DNA of 64,000 nucleotides from Palaemon carinicauda (Eukaryota; Arthropoda; Malacostraca; Decapoda; Palaemonidae), in NCBI RefSeq assembly GCF_036898095.1, contig NC_090729.1, positions 64,184,455-64,248,454 of the forward strand, written 5' to 3'. The translations under genes and the position numbers were made by a program. The notes below the pieces were generated by a model that was not told the DNA's origin, made no database searches, and saw only the letters and a list, made by a program, of their open reading frames with translations. This document shows, piece by piece, positions 41,656-54,763 of the stretch. Each line of letters starts with the position of its first letter. Position 1 is the stretch's first letter.

Positions 41656-44600
41656 TAGTAATCCATGCTCCCGTTAGTTACCCCCTTTTTTATATCTATT
41701 ATTTCCCCCAGTTTCCCATCATGCTATGTATCCTCACAGGTTTGTCTTTTATGTAGCTTCAGAAGAGTTTTTTTTTCCATTATTATTGGTAGTTCTAATT
41801 AGAGTATTTCATATTTGAGGCCGCCATACCATACTTTGTCAAGTGGCTTTGAAATAGCTCTGCAGATGACATTGCATTGGTGTTTTGCATTATGTTGGTT
41901 CATGGTTATTGTTTAGTAAATTGCCATGAGGGCAGTTTCATTGCTTCTCCCTGTTCTTAAACCGGGTTGGTGCTTGTAGAATATTTTGTTATTTTCTAGG
42001 AATCTCCTTAGTCTTGTGTTTATGATTTTTTCAAACACTTTTCCGGGTACTTCCAGCAGTTTGATTGGCCTTCTTTTTGCTGGAAGTTTAGGGTCTTTCT
42101 CTTGTTGGGAATTCCTTCTTTACTCGGTTTTGGATAATATCCTATTGAGAGTGTAAGGTTTAATATTTGTTGGAGTCTTCTCAATGCCTCGGTTGGTAAT
42201 TTGGATAGCATTAAATTATGCCACTTTTTCCTTGTTCTTTGTGTTTGAATGATTTTACTGCTTTCTTTATCTCATGCATTTTAATGTCTGTTGTTAAATA
42301 GTTGTCCTCGTCCAGTCTTTGCAGATCTGCGTTTTGATAGGGGATTGTTCGTTCCCTATTCCCTTGTAGGAAGTAGAGGACTTCTGCTTCTGTGGCTCTG
42401 TCGAAATTTGCCTTTTCTTCTTCTGTGAGTTCGAGTGTGCTGGCCTATGTTTCAATTAGTAGTTTGATTTGATCTTCGGTGTCATCCACTTTATCACCAT
42501 TATTATTAATTAAGTAAGGTATTTCTATTTTGGGTTTTCCCACCAGTCTTTTTAGGTTTTTCTCAGAATTTTCCTGAGTCTTTGTATATTCATCCTAGTT
42601 TGATTATCGTGTTGTTCCACTTTTCTCTGTTTATGCTGTTGGTTTCTTCCATTATTCCATTTTAATGTCTTTTTTATGGTGTATGTTACCTTTATAAACC
42701 TTTGAGTTTTTGATTGTAGGTAATTTATTGGTTGTGATAGTAATTTTAAGTACTGTAGTCGCTTTCTCTGATGTGTTTATGATATGATATTCTCTTTATT
42801 GGATAGACTGTTCCTATTTTTTCCCGCGATGTCAGACATCCATATATTGCTAAGTTTATTGGGTTTAATTTTGTTGTTGGGATTTATGTTCCTGAGTTAG
42901 TGTATCTTTAAAGATTTCCCAGTTAGCTCTTTTGGTGTTTCACCTGTATTTTAGTTCTTTGACTCGGTTTGTTTGAGAATTTAGATATAATTGGAATATG
43001 ATCAGATGATTTAATCTTACCTGTTATATGTTATGGTTAAGGTTTGCTCTGCTGTTTCTAAGTATTATGTCAGGTCTTCTGGTGTATTGTAGATCTAGTT
43101 TGTTTTTCATTGTGTTGAACATTGTTCCTATGTGTGTTAGGAGGTTATTGTTTATGTATTGGTTAAATGCATTTCTTATTGCATTTGTTTCTGGGTGTCC
43201 AATGAAAGTGTCTTTCATTTAGGTCTCCTATTATATATGTGGGAATGTTGCTTTGTATGAGCTGAGTTCTATCTGTGTTAGGAAGGATTGGTCTTCTGTG
43301 TGGTTGGTATATTGTGCTGATGATCATTGTACCTTTCGTTGTTTGTATTTGTACTGTTAGCATGTCTGAGTTGTAACTATCTACTTGCTTATGTTTAATG
43401 GAGGTTTTGGTTGCTATGGCAACAACTTAATTTCTTGCGTTTTGTGTTTTCTTTCTGTAGATACTATATGTAAATTTTTTCATTTGCTCTTCGTTTAGAG
43501 TATTTGTATAGTTTGATAGTATTATATATGGGTTTAGTTTCATGTATGTGTTTGTGAGGACATTTTTCCTTGATGACCATGCTTGGACATTGCATTATAT
43601 TAGTGTTATTTCTTCTATTATTAGGCAATTTTAAGCCATTGTGTCTACTTTTGCCTTGTGTTGTAATTGCTTCTGCTCTTGATTTAACAGGTGATTCCTT
43701 CTTTTATTTCGTTATATTCCTCCACTTTTACTCTCTTTAATCTTATCAATTTTGAGATATTATCTATGTTTTCTGTTAGCAGTTTTACTATATCTCTTTT
43801 TCAGAAGTCTTTATGATTCCATGTAACCTTCGCTTGGTTGCTGTCTAACACCGTGATTGCTCTTTTCCTGCCTTTGATTTTTTTTGGTCAAAGGTGTTGT
43901 TGCTTGGAGACATAGAGCTGTATGTTCAGGTCCTCATGGGACACTTTTCTCATCCTTTCTTTCTCTTTGGCTGTTTTACTTTTGGAAGGCCACTTAGTTC
44001 ATATATTTCATCAATGGTTATGTGGGGTTTGTAGTTCCATTTTGGGAGGGGGGGGGGTTGTTAACTGTTTGGGTAGCCTTGTTGCATAATTCTGCCATGT
44101 TTTTTAGTCTTTGGCAGTTTCTCTGTGTTTTTTTTATTTCCTCTTGAATAATGTTTTTAATTTTTTTTTTTTTTAAATAAGGCAGGAGGCTTGCAGTGTT
44201 GTGTGAGAGCCACTGCAGTTTATGCACTTTGGGGTTTTATTACAAGTTGTGCATCTGTGTCCTTCTGCACAATTGGCGCATTTGGTCTTCTTTTTGTTGG
44301 GTCAGTGTTTTGTTGGATAGTTGTATTTAAAACAGTTGTAGCGAGGGATTATTTCCAGAAAGATCTCTTTTTTTTCTAGCAGGTCGGGGGGAGGTATTGA
44401 ATGGTTACCTATTAAAATACCATTTTTGAGTATAAAATATCTTTTTTGTCATATTAACATTTTCAACTTTTTATTTTACTACTCACTACTGATATCCTGC
44501 CAAATTTTTGTTTTCAGAGGCTCGTGACTTTAATGTTTGTGTTATTTTATTCAATTTCCTCTATGACTTCGACAAAGATATCATCAATATGGCTATCAAT

Positions 44601-44960
44601 TTATTTAAGGATTACTGTGCGTTCTGCATTGTATTCTGGGTGGGGGTTTGCTGCAATAAGGTTGAGGTTTTTTTCTTAGCTCTTCTTTTATTTCGGGGAT
44701 TAGGGGTTTTTCTAGGTTCTCATCTTTGAGAGCTACAGTGTACATATGTATTCCACTTAAAATTTCCCACTTGAAAATTTCGTGGATTCTTGAGAGAGAC
44801 CAGAGCTTGGAGGTAGTCTCATGTGCCTTTTGCACTTCGTTCTTATCTTTGATAGTTATTTTAGGCTTTTTCTACGATTTCCTCTTTGCTAGCTACCTGA
44901 AAATAGCATATTTACTTTATAGTTTATTAATCTGGAATGCTTACTGAATATAGCTTTATT
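41656..44960 (-). pseudogene. Jockey-like LINE remnant (ORF1 knuckles, APE endonuclease, RT start)
   Basis: On the minus strand an ORF1 tail at 44.35-44.18 kb has three cysteine knuckles (CANCAEGHRCTTC, CINCSGSH). An apurinic-type endonuclease follows at 43.6-42.95 kb, with a WN.QS-like start decayed to NVQAWS, GVAIA-like and IISTIYQPHRRP blocks and GDLNERHFHW. RT begins at about 42.2 kb (LPTEALRRLQQILN, then LLEVPGKVFEK in pieces) and FDKVWYGGLKYEI is reached near 41.83 kb. The catalytic YADD block and the 3' end are missing. Many frameshifts and stops are present. The domain order is that of Jockey/I-group LINEs. Confidence 0.75.
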
Positions 44961-45329
44961 TAGCTTTATAGCTTTATTTTCTACTAGCTAATAAATATAA
45001 TTTATTCACTTTATCTTTGGAGTTACGAGGCTTAGAAGCTAATTGAATATAGCTTTGGTTCTTACATATCTGCTATTTTTTCACGAGCTACCAAAATCTC
45101 TTTTGGTTAATGGGTAAGGATGGGGAATGGGTAGGATAGGAAGCACATGAAACTGGATATACTAATAGGGGGTGGTGACGTTGTCAATTCATAAACCTGC
45201 AAATATAGTGGAATTTTACGCTGTAGATAATGAGGTGATTAGCCTCTGAATAGCGTGCTGTGACTATTCTCAAATTACTATTTTTCTAGTAGGGTTAACA
45301 GGAAGTAACTCGGTTGCTTACTAGATATA

Positions 45330-46800
45330 GATTGCCCAGAATTCTATCCCAACAGGGGCTCTGTTTCGAATATGAGCTTTGTTGGAGGAGTGGGAGGATG
45401 TGGTTTAGGGTCTGACCGAGGCCAAGGAGGTTGAGGAGGGATAGGACTTTAGTGATAATGTGGATGGTGAATTGTATGAGGCCTTACAAGGACACTGTGT
45501 CCAATTGATGACTGAAGGTTGTAGGGAATGGGTTAGTAGAAGGATTTTGACAAGGTGTAGGATCTGGAGTGGATGAGGTCTGTTGAAGGATGAGGGCTGG
45601 GCTGGTGGTAGTGGTAGAATCAGGAGTAGCAGCTGGTACTGGAGCTGGGGCCGGCCTTTGATGAGGTCTCTTACATTTTTTCCTCTGTGGCTTTGGTTGC
45701 AGTGTCGGTGTGTCCTTCGTACATGTTGGATTGGTAGTCTCCAGAGGTTCGAGCCTTTTGAGGCCCTTTGGACTCCTTTTATTCCAGGTATGGTGAGGCT
45801 GCGAGCGGTTGGGGCACTTGGGCCGGTCTTTCTCCCAGCGTTGTGCTCATCAATGCAATTTTAAGTTGGATGCTTGTCACTGTAGACTCAACAGCTCACC
45901 TGGCTCCTGCATTCTGACTTGTGGTGTTCGAAGTGCTGGCAGTTGAAGCAACGGAGTGGTTCCCTTTTCAAGTCCTTTATTAGAAAGTTCCCAACAGTCC
46001 AAGCTCCAAGGCAGGTTGGATAGGTCCTACAAGGGTGACAATGACTTCCCTGGTGGGTGCCTTACGACTGCCAAACTTCCTTTTGGGTTGGGCTATGGTT
46101 TGGCAATCCATGATGAGGGAGTTTGGCATCTTGACTGGGTAAATGTATACCACTACTTTTCTCTGTTTCTTGGTGGGATCAAGGTAGGTTTGGAGGGCTT
46201 CATTATGCAGATGTCTTGCACTATCTTAATCCTTGGGGGTGCTGATGATATCACCATTTAAGCTGGTTCTGGCTGTAATCTTTAGTCCTGGATAAGCGGC
46301 TGCCATAGCAGCTACGGCCGCACATAACGTGGTCCCTCCTGTGGCTGGTAGTTTAAACTTGGGGAGTTGAGTTGCCATTAGCTATGAGACTTCTAGTGAA
46401 ACCTGGGTACTGCTGATGGCAGTGGCTTCAACTAGGAGCCGAGTGGGGCACACAGTGCAGTTGCAATCCTGCATGTGTGCCTCTGTAGGCTGCGGGGTGG
46501 GCAGGTTGTCCAGGTCTAGGTCCATGGCAGATATGTTTGCCTCTCGTGTAGAGGTGGCTACAGCTGTATACTCTTTTGGGCCCCAGGCTTGCGACTCCAA
46601 GCAGGCAGGCAGGGTGTCCGTTGCAGTAGGGTGCTCTGCCTTCTTCTCCTTGGTCACTGGATTGGTTGGAGAAGGTGGAGATTGTGACTTGGTTACTGGT
46701 TCTTTGGGTTAAACAGAGAGCCAAAACTCTTGCAGACATTGTGCAAAACTACACTCATTGTGGTGGGCTTTATCTCTAGATGGCATGTAGAAGAAAGATT
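45330..46800 (-). pseudogene. Second Jockey-like LINE, ORF1 (gag-like) remnant
   Basis: A GC-richer stretch. The minus strand reads LRCFNCQHFEHHKSEC (CCHC-like knuckle) near 45,940, followed by further C/H pairs and a Pro/Arg/Lys-rich tail to about 45.6 kb. Upstream (46.35-46.0 kb) lie blocks such as VVYIYPVKMPNSL and APTREVIVTL, typical of the RNA-binding region before the knuckles in LINE ORF1 proteins. Frameshifts separate them. It carries its own knuckle set, distinct from that of the LINE at 44.2 kb, so it is a separate element. The frame at 47,027-46,821 may be more of its 5' part. Confidence 0.65.
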
Positions 46801-48011
<1,211 letters not shown>

Positions 48012-50730
48012 GTTAAAGGACAAGCAGAAAATTATATATGTACCCTCGTACAGACTCCCTATGAAATTCCAGAATGAAATAAATGATGAAGTAGGTAAAA
48101 TGCTAGAAGAAGGAGTCTTTAGGAAATCAAACAGCCCTTATAATTTTCCTTTAATAGTTGTACCGAAAATAGATCGAACATGGCGTATCTGCGTCGACTT
48201 TCGTGGTCTAAACGAGGAAACGATCCCTGATCGATTCCCAGTGCCATGTACTGACGATATTTTGTCTTTGTTAGTTCAGAATAAATATTTTACCAGTTTG
48301 GACTTACTTAAAGGTTTTCACCAGATATCATTAGAAGAAGATAGTATCCCATACACAGCCTTCAGCACAGCCAGGGGACATTATGAATTTTTACGGATGC
48401 CTTTTGGTTTACGTTGTGCTCCTATAACATTTACAAGAATGATTAACATAGTGTTTGGAGACTTGTTAGGGGATATATTGCATGCCTATATGGATGATCT
48501 TGTAATCTTTTCCAACACCTTAAAAGAACATCTACGTAAGTTAGAACTAGTACTACAGAGATTAAGACAACATAACTTAAGGGTAAAGATTAGTAAGTGT
48601 GAATTTTTCAAAACAGAATTAATATATTTAGGTTTCATGGTGTCAAGCCAAGGTCTTAAAGTAGTCCATGATAAGGTGTCGGCTATAGGTAATTTTCCCA
48701 TACCTACTAATGTCAAGGGAATACAGCAATTTCTGGGTTGTAGTGGATATTACAGACGTTTTATACGCAACTATTCAATAATAGCCGCTCCTTTAACTGA
48801 TCTTACGAAGAAGGGCGTAGATTTCATATGGTCTGAGCAACATCAACAGGCGTTTAATACTTTAAAAGATGAACTGTGTAGTTCTCCTATCTTAAAATTT
48901 CCTGACTTCGGTAAGGAATTCTTCATTGCAACAGACGCCTCAGACTTAGGAGTAGGAGGGGTATTGCTTCAGCAATATGATAAAATATTTTTCCCTATAG
49001 CTTTCTATTCTCGAAAATTGAGAACTTCCGAAAGTAAGTATGCAGTAATAGACAAGGAAGGGCTAGCTATTGTTAATTCGCTAGTGCATTTTAAGCTCAT
49101 AATTTACGGTTATCCCGTTAAGGTTCTTACTGACCATAAACCACTAACAGAGTTCTTTAAAGGCTTCAATCACAGCCCAAAACGAACTCGGTGGCATTTG
49201 ATCATTCAAGATTTTCGCGCAAGAATCGGGTATTTACCTGGGAAAGCAAATATCATTGCGGATGCATTATCACGCAACCCCGTGTCATCTTGTACGGAGC
49301 CTTTAGCTGAATTAATAGATATATCAACATCCATGCCTATTGTAAAAACAATATTTGAACAAGAAGATTTAGGCTGGAGCGCTGAATTGTTACAGACTGA
49401 GCAAAGAAAAGATCAGAAAATAGAAACAATTATAAATGCTTTGAAAGGCAATCATAAAGAAAAGGAATATATAAAGTATAAGCAGCAGAATTATATGATC
49501 AAAGATAATATTCTGTGTAGGACTGTGACAAGGAAAACCCGCAATACACCACATGTAACTAACGACCAGGGAGTAGTACCAATCTCACTTATTTCCACTG
49601 TCCTGAATTGGTTGCATTCAAATCCATTACATGGACACCCGGGGTTCTCATTAATGTCACAGAAAGCCAAATCATTGTTTTATTGGCATACAATGCTTAC
49701 AGATATAAAAAGACACATAGCTAATTGTCGCACATGTCAGGAAAACAAAGGGCATACGAAAACACCTGTCAGCCTAGGAGCTTATCCTGTGCCCAATCAA
49801 CCCTTTGAAAGAATACATTTAGATTTGTTAACAGGATTTTACGAGTCAGACAGAAGAAATAAGCACCTCTTAGTAATTATAGATGCTTTAACTCGATATA
49901 CAGATCTAATAGCACTTAAAACTAAAACTGCGATTGAATGCGCTAGGAAGTTTTACGAGTGTTACATTTGTAAACATGGAATTCCACACATGATAATCTC
50001 AGACTCGGGTGATGAATTTAATTATCACTTTCTTACCTCATTGTGTGAATTCCTCAACATAAAGAAAATAAATACCATGATATATCACCCAGAGTCAAAT
50101 GGGCTAGTGGAAAGAGCAAATAGGAAGATATTGAATATATTGAGGGTAACACTAGGGGGATCAGACCCCAACTGGGATATTGCAATACCGGCGGCACTGA
50201 GTACTCTGAATCATTCATATCATATATCAATTAAAATGTCACCGCATGAAGCATTGTATGGTACCCCAGTTAGAACACCTTTCCATGTATTAACGCCTAC
50301 AACTAATCTATCATATCCTTTAAAAGAATGTATAAATGCAAGTATAAGTCGATATGATATCCTTCGAAAGAATTTAGATGAATCACAAATCATAATGAAA
50401 AGGAATCATGATAAAATAGCGAAACCAACTAAAACATATACCGTGGGTGATAACATATATATTCAAATCAATGTACGAAAAGGGCTCAATTATAAACTAA
50501 CACCTAAGTTTGAAGGCCTATTTAACATTTTGGAAACATTAACAACCAATAGGTTTAGAGTTCAAAACGTATCCCAACCCACGAATGAGAGAATAGTACC
50601 ATTGGCTCACATAAGAAATTAAAAAAAAAAAAAGAGAGGAAAAGAAGTGAGGGAAAATTTTTTTTTATTTTATGTGATTAAAAGTTTTCTTTTTAATACA
50701 GGAGTAATTACATATATTTTTTCTCGTTAC

Positions 50731-50732
50731 AG
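50731..50732 (+). promoter_or_regulatory. Splice-acceptor-like AG before env
   Basis: TATTTTTTCTCGTTACAG followed by GTTTCC lies 9 bp upstream of the env ATG and is conserved in every copy (54,753; 58,835; 62,843). Errantivirus env is known to be made from a spliced mRNA, so this is the expected acceptor. Use is inferred. Confidence 0.55.
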
Positions 50733-50741
50733 GTTTCCAGG

Positions 50742-52445
50742 ATGAATTTTTTGTTGTTGGGAGTGATATTGTTCGCTCAGATATTTTTCTCGTGTGGGAT
50801 GAGCTCTAAAACTAAAAATATATATTTTAAATTTGGCAATATAGTTGAAAGACAAGAAGACATTTTTATTACATCAACCAACGTAATTGTCGAAGTGCAT
50901 ATGCAAGCAATTTTTCTTCAAGAGAATGATGTCACTAGCTTAAGAACCGCCATTTCAAGGTTTTCTGCATCATTGGATGAGTTGCATAGAAGACATTTTC
51001 ATTTGACTACAGAGAGTTTGCTTGGATCAACATTAAAAGTTGCAGAGATGCTATCTGATGACTTGAAAAATAAGACTGACGAGACAGGATCTTTGTCTTA
51101 TGACCTTTTGATGTGGACTGTAGAACACGAACATAAAGAAAGACGGAATCCGTTTATTTATGCTGCATTAAGCATCTTTGGGTCTGTTGCAAGTTTAGGT
51201 TTAGGAATTTCCAATCGTCTTAAAATTAGTAATCAAAATAAGAAAATTGAGTTCTGGACTCATAAAGATGAATTGATTATGTCAGAACTAAGGAATCAGT
51301 TAGCTTCAATCAATAAAATTATGGATTTAGTAAATGAACATTCAAATAATATCGTTCAAATTATGGAAGTACAGGATTTGTTGGCAACATTAACGTATTA
51401 TGATTCAAAGATAGATCACATACATAACAGAATTGCACATTTCATTGAGAAATCCAAGGATTATGTAGAAGCTATCACGTTAGCAACTAAAGGTGTATTG
51501 TCGCCCCATTTGTTGCCTATAAGTTACTTAAAGTTAATTCTGGAGAACGGAAGGGATAAACTAGGCTATGTTCCTCTGTTAGACGAACATAGGTTAGAAT
51601 TTCATTACAGCCTAATTACAGTAAACGTAGATAATAACAAGATTATGATTACAATTCCCTTTGATTCTTCTGATGCCTGGCAATCTTACAGGATATCACC
51701 ATTTCCGACTTTCATGACGAATCACTCAAATCCAGTAATATCCAGTTTGACAGGACACGTATTGATTTCCCCTGACAAGGAAACATATACTGTCATTAAA
51801 GACTTAAATCAATTAACTCACTGTTCAGATGCAATGGATAGAAAAATATGTACAGCTGACTCATTTGAATTCCATAAAAACTTAATGGATTCATGCGAGT
51901 TAGGTATAGTGCTAGACGGTGCTCTCTCCCACATAAGTGAAAATTGTCTGGATAAGCTTTATCCCTTTGACAATAATGAGTTCAATTGCAGACTGAACAA
52001 TGGCTCGTGGATACGACACGACAAGGACGACTTCAATGTATCATGCCCTGACGGATCCACGTCCTTCACCCACATCTTCGTCGCAGCAGATGGTTGTGTC
52101 GGGAATTCCCCGAATTCCATGGTGACTGGTCTACGGACAATCATCAGAGAACGAGCCTACTTCGCGAACTTCACGTGGGCCTCTACAATGCCAGCACTCC
52201 CTCTCCCGTACAACGGACATGTGGCAAAGCGGTTGATGAAACTTACCGAAAGGGACCACCTGTCACCGACTTATAAGGAAATCCTTCACCACATACTACT
52301 AGCAGGATTGGCGTTTACAGGGGTGATATTTATCGCCGTGAACATCCTTGTTTGGCGTAGGTTACGGCCCAGCAAGCGGCTACAAAGGAACGATTCGCCT
52401 AGTCCCGACAATACTCCATACTTGATTCAATTCAAAGCCGTTTGA
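50742..52445 (+). CDS. env: F-type envelope glycoprotein, array unit 1, intact
   Basis: 567 codons. A hydrophobic signal peptide spans residues 1-18. A KERR dibasic stretch (132-135) resembles a protease cleavage site, and the next ~20 residues (137-156, hydrophobic with Gly/Ala/Ser) look like a fusion peptide. A heptad-like helical region follows (about 180-235). Cysteines at 361, 370, 385, 402, 416, 435 and 452 form the ectodomain core. N-glycosylation sequons occur at 110, 327, 420, 432 and 476. A transmembrane anchor at about 515-537 is followed by a basic 30-residue tail. This layout is that of the baculovirus F/errantivirus envelope family, a class I-type membrane fusion protein. It follows pol by 119 bp. 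The family call rests on architecture only. Confidence 0.88.
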   Translation: MNFLLLGVILFAQIFFSCGMSSKTKNIYFKFGNIVERQEDIFITSTNVIVEVHMQAIFLQENDVTSLRTAISRFSASLDELHRRHFHLTTESLLGSTLKVAEMLSDDLKNKTDETGSLSYDLLMWTVEHEHKERRNPFIYAALSIFGSVASLGLGISNRLKISNQNKKIEFWTHKDELIMSELRNQLASINKIMDLVNEHSNNIVQIMEVQDLLATLTYYDSKIDHIHNRIAHFIEKSKDYVEAITLATKGVLSPHLLPISYLKLILENGRDKLGYVPLLDEHRLEFHYSLITVNVDNNKIMITIPFDSSDAWQSYRISPFPTFMTNHSNPVISSLTGHVLISPDKETYTVIKDLNQLTHCSDAMDRKICTADSFEFHKNLMDSCELGIVLDGALSHISENCLDKLYPFDNNEFNCRLNNGSWIRHDKDDFNVSCPDGSTSFTHIFVAADGCVGNSPNSMVTGLRTIIRERAYFANFTWASTMPALPLPYNGHVAKRLMKLTERDHLSPTYKEILHHILLAGLAFTGVIFIAVNILVWRRLRPSKRLQRNDSPSPDNTPYLIQFKAV

Positions 52446-52707
52446 GTGGCCACCTCATTCGCTAAAGGAGTAAATTGTCGGGAAGTGTTTGTAAGAAAAG
52501 CTGTTAGTACGCTAGTAATATGTAATTGAAGAAATTTTCTACATTTGCATTGTTAAAAATACATTAAAAACAACAATTAAAAAAAAAATATAAATAATTT
52601 TTTCTCTCGGCATCTAATAAAAATATATAAGCCGGAATGTTAAAAAAGAAAAGAGAATAAAAAAAAATTTATAACAGAATCTATGGGCATCTAATAAAGT
52701 ATATCAG

Positions 52708-52770
<63 letters not shown>

Positions 52771-53167
52771 AAACCGTGGTACGTGTACGTACCAGGAATT
52801 CGTGTTTGTGCACTAAAAAATTGAGTATTATGTTTCTGACAGAGGTAACAATTATTCTTTAACAAGTTACCGAATCATATATAAGTCAGTAGTTTTTTTT
52901 TTTTTTGGTACCATATAATCATTTGCTAGCAATGTACCATATATATGATCTTTATTTTATCATGCATTTTTCTTTTTGCTTTGGTAATATCTTTTTTATA
53001 TGCATTATTGTTATTATTTTTTAATATGCCTATTTGGATATTCGTCCTCGGTTGATTATGGCTAAAGTTAAACAAAGAATAATACATATGTCCAGTCACA
53101 CCTAGTAACCATGTTTTGGCTTGTTGTTAAATTTTTGTGAAAAAATTGAGATAGCTGGCCGAGCTTA
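52446..53167 (+). other. 3' non-coding region between env and LTR
   Basis: About 720 bp without a gene, repeated after every env. It includes an (AT)n tract at 52,713-52,766, A- and T-runs, and a short GGTACGTGTACGTACC palindrome at about 52,778. Confidence 0.8.
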
Positions 53168-53354
53168 TGTAATAATTAGAATAGTTAATATTACATGTTT
53201 AAAACACATGACGTAATATGTCATGTTGGGTGAAGGAGCTAGCCGTGGGACTTGCTGTAGTTATTCAAATCATAAACAGGACGTACAATGAAAACCTCGA
53301 CAATGTGACATTCTTCTTAAACGTCAACACATTGTCTCAGCGTGTGAAAGTTTG

Positions 53355-53362
53355 TGACGTCA
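53355..53362 (+). promoter_or_regulatory. CRE-like TGACGTCA in LTR
   Basis: Perfect palindromic cAMP-response/ATF-type octamer, 39 bp before TATAAA. It is also present at 57,424, 61,490, 47,994 and, inverted, 27,143. A second half-like TGACGTAA lies near the LTR start. Confidence 0.5.
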
Positions 53363-53400
53363 CCGGATACAGGTGTCTTCCGAGTTTCTGACGAATCTAA

Positions 53401-53406
53401 TATAAA
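53401..53406 (+). promoter_or_regulatory. TATA box candidate in LTR
   Basis: TATAAA, conserved at 57,470 and 61,536. It is lost in the truncated LTR at 47.8 kb. Confidence 0.5.
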
Positions 53407-53427
53407 CTAAGCATACAATATCTGTGA

Positions 53428-53435
53428 TATCGATA
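53428..53435 (+). promoter_or_regulatory. DRE-like TATCGATA in LTR
   Basis: Perfect match to the DREF-binding octamer known from insect promoters. It lies about 25 bp after TATAAA, near the expected transcription start. Conserved in all complete LTRs. Confidence 0.4.
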
Positions 53436-53532
53436 AGTTAGTGAGTTCATATCTATACTTCACCAGAATTGGTCATCTGACCAACCCAGCTTCCTCCAGT
53501 GATGGAGATGTTTAACTCTGTTGTTTTTATAG

Positions 53533-53538
53533 AATAAA
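53533..53538 (+). terminator. Polyadenylation signal candidate AATAAA in LTR
   Basis: AATAAA lies about 130 bp downstream of TATAAA, as expected for the R region of an LTR. Conserved in the other complete LTRs. Confidence 0.5.
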
Positions 53539-53626
53539 TACTTTAAAGCTAATAAGATGTATTCTGTTATCCATTTACATACATCTGAAAAACACATACT
53601 CAATGTGTGCTTATAACAGTAGCACA

Positions 53627-53629
<3 letters not shown>

Positions 53630-53714
<85 letters not shown>
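53630..53714. repeat. (TA)n microsatellite after LTR
   Basis: About 85 bp. Homologous tracts at 57,697-57,799 and 61,767-61,805 have different lengths. All are followed by the TTATAAGTAAG island. Confidence 0.95.
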
Positions 53715-53718
<4 letters not shown>

Positions 53719-53740
53719 ATAAGTAAGACATATATATATA

Positions 53741-53922
53741 CAGGGCCGGATTAAGAAGTCTCCGGGCCCTAGGCTATTCAGGTTGGCGGGGCCCCTTTGA
53801 GTTACGGGTAAGCGAAGCAACCCCTTCCAGCTTGGGGGTGGGGGGGGGGGGGTGTCGGTGTGAGCCTGTTTAAGGTCTAATCAAATACATTCTGGCTATT
53901 TAGATTAAATTTAATAGGAAAG
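53741..53922 (+). mobile_element. Fragment of another repeat, possibly a hAT-type element end
   Basis: The sequence begins CAGGGCCGGATTAAG, which resembles hAT-type terminal inverted repeats (CAGGGCCGG...), and contains GGGCCC blocks and a G-run. It stops abruptly at the junction with integrase at 53,922. No matching right end is visible, so it is a partial copy, repeated at 57,825 and 61,831. Confidence 0.4.
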
Positions 53923-54646
53923 TACAGATCTAATAGCACTTAAAACTAAAACTGCGATTGAATGCGCTAGGAAGTTTTACGAGTGTTACATTTGTAAACA
54001 TGGAATTCCACACATGATAATCTCAGACTCGGGTGGTGAATTTAATTATCACTTTCTTACCTCATTGTGTGAATTCCTCAACATAAAGAAAATAAATACC
54101 ATGATATATCACCCAGAGTCGAATGGGCTAGTGGAAAGAGCAAATAGGAAGATATTGAATATATTGAGGGTAACACTAGGGGGATCAGACCCCAACTGGG
54201 ATATTGCAATACCGGCGGCACTGAGTACTCTGAATTATTCATATCATATATCAATTAAAATGTCACCGCATGAAGCATTGTATGGTACCCCAGTTAGAAC
54301 ACCTTTCCATGTATTAACGCCTACAACTAATCTATCAAATCCTTTAAAAGAATGTATAAATGCAAGTATAAGTCGATATGATATCCTTCGAAAGAATTTA
54401 GAAGAATCACAAATCATAATGAAAAGGAATCATGATAAAATAGCGAAACCGACTAAAACATATACCGTGGGTGATAACATATATATTCAAATCAATGTAC
54501 GAAAAGGGCTCAATTATAAACTAACACCTAAGTTTGAAGGCCTATTTAACATTTTGGAAACATTAACAGCCAGTAGGTTTAGAGTTCAAAACGTATCCCA
54601 ACCCACGGATGAGAGAATAGTACCATTGGCTCACATAAGAAATTAA
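53923..54646 (+). pseudogene. Integrase C-terminal fragment, array unit 2
   Basis: The frame is open from just after a TAG at 53,914 and has its first ATG at 54,014. It encodes the second half of the integrase core (SDSGGEF, then ESNGLVERAN with the catalytic glutamate) and the C-terminal domain. The zinc-binding domain and first catalytic aspartate are absent, so it cannot be an active integrase. It serves mainly as the spacer that brings env downstream of the preceding LTR. Confidence 0.9.
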
Positions 54647-54763
54647 AAAAAAAAATAGAGGAAAAAAAGTGAGGGAAAATTTTTTTTTATTTTATGTGAT
54701 TAAAAGTTTTCTTTTTAATACAGGAGTAATTACATATATTTTTTCTCGTTACAGGTTTCCAAG

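Larger units (their letters stand above)
53168..53628 (+). repeat. Complete LTR, array unit 1
   Basis: About 461 bp from TGTAATAATTAG to AGCACACC, lying between AT-rich 3' region and (TA)n. It is the LTR after the first env and, because of the tandem layout, lies about 1.1 kb upstream of the second env. The ends do not show a perfect TG...CA, so the 3' boundary is approximate. Confidence 0.8.
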
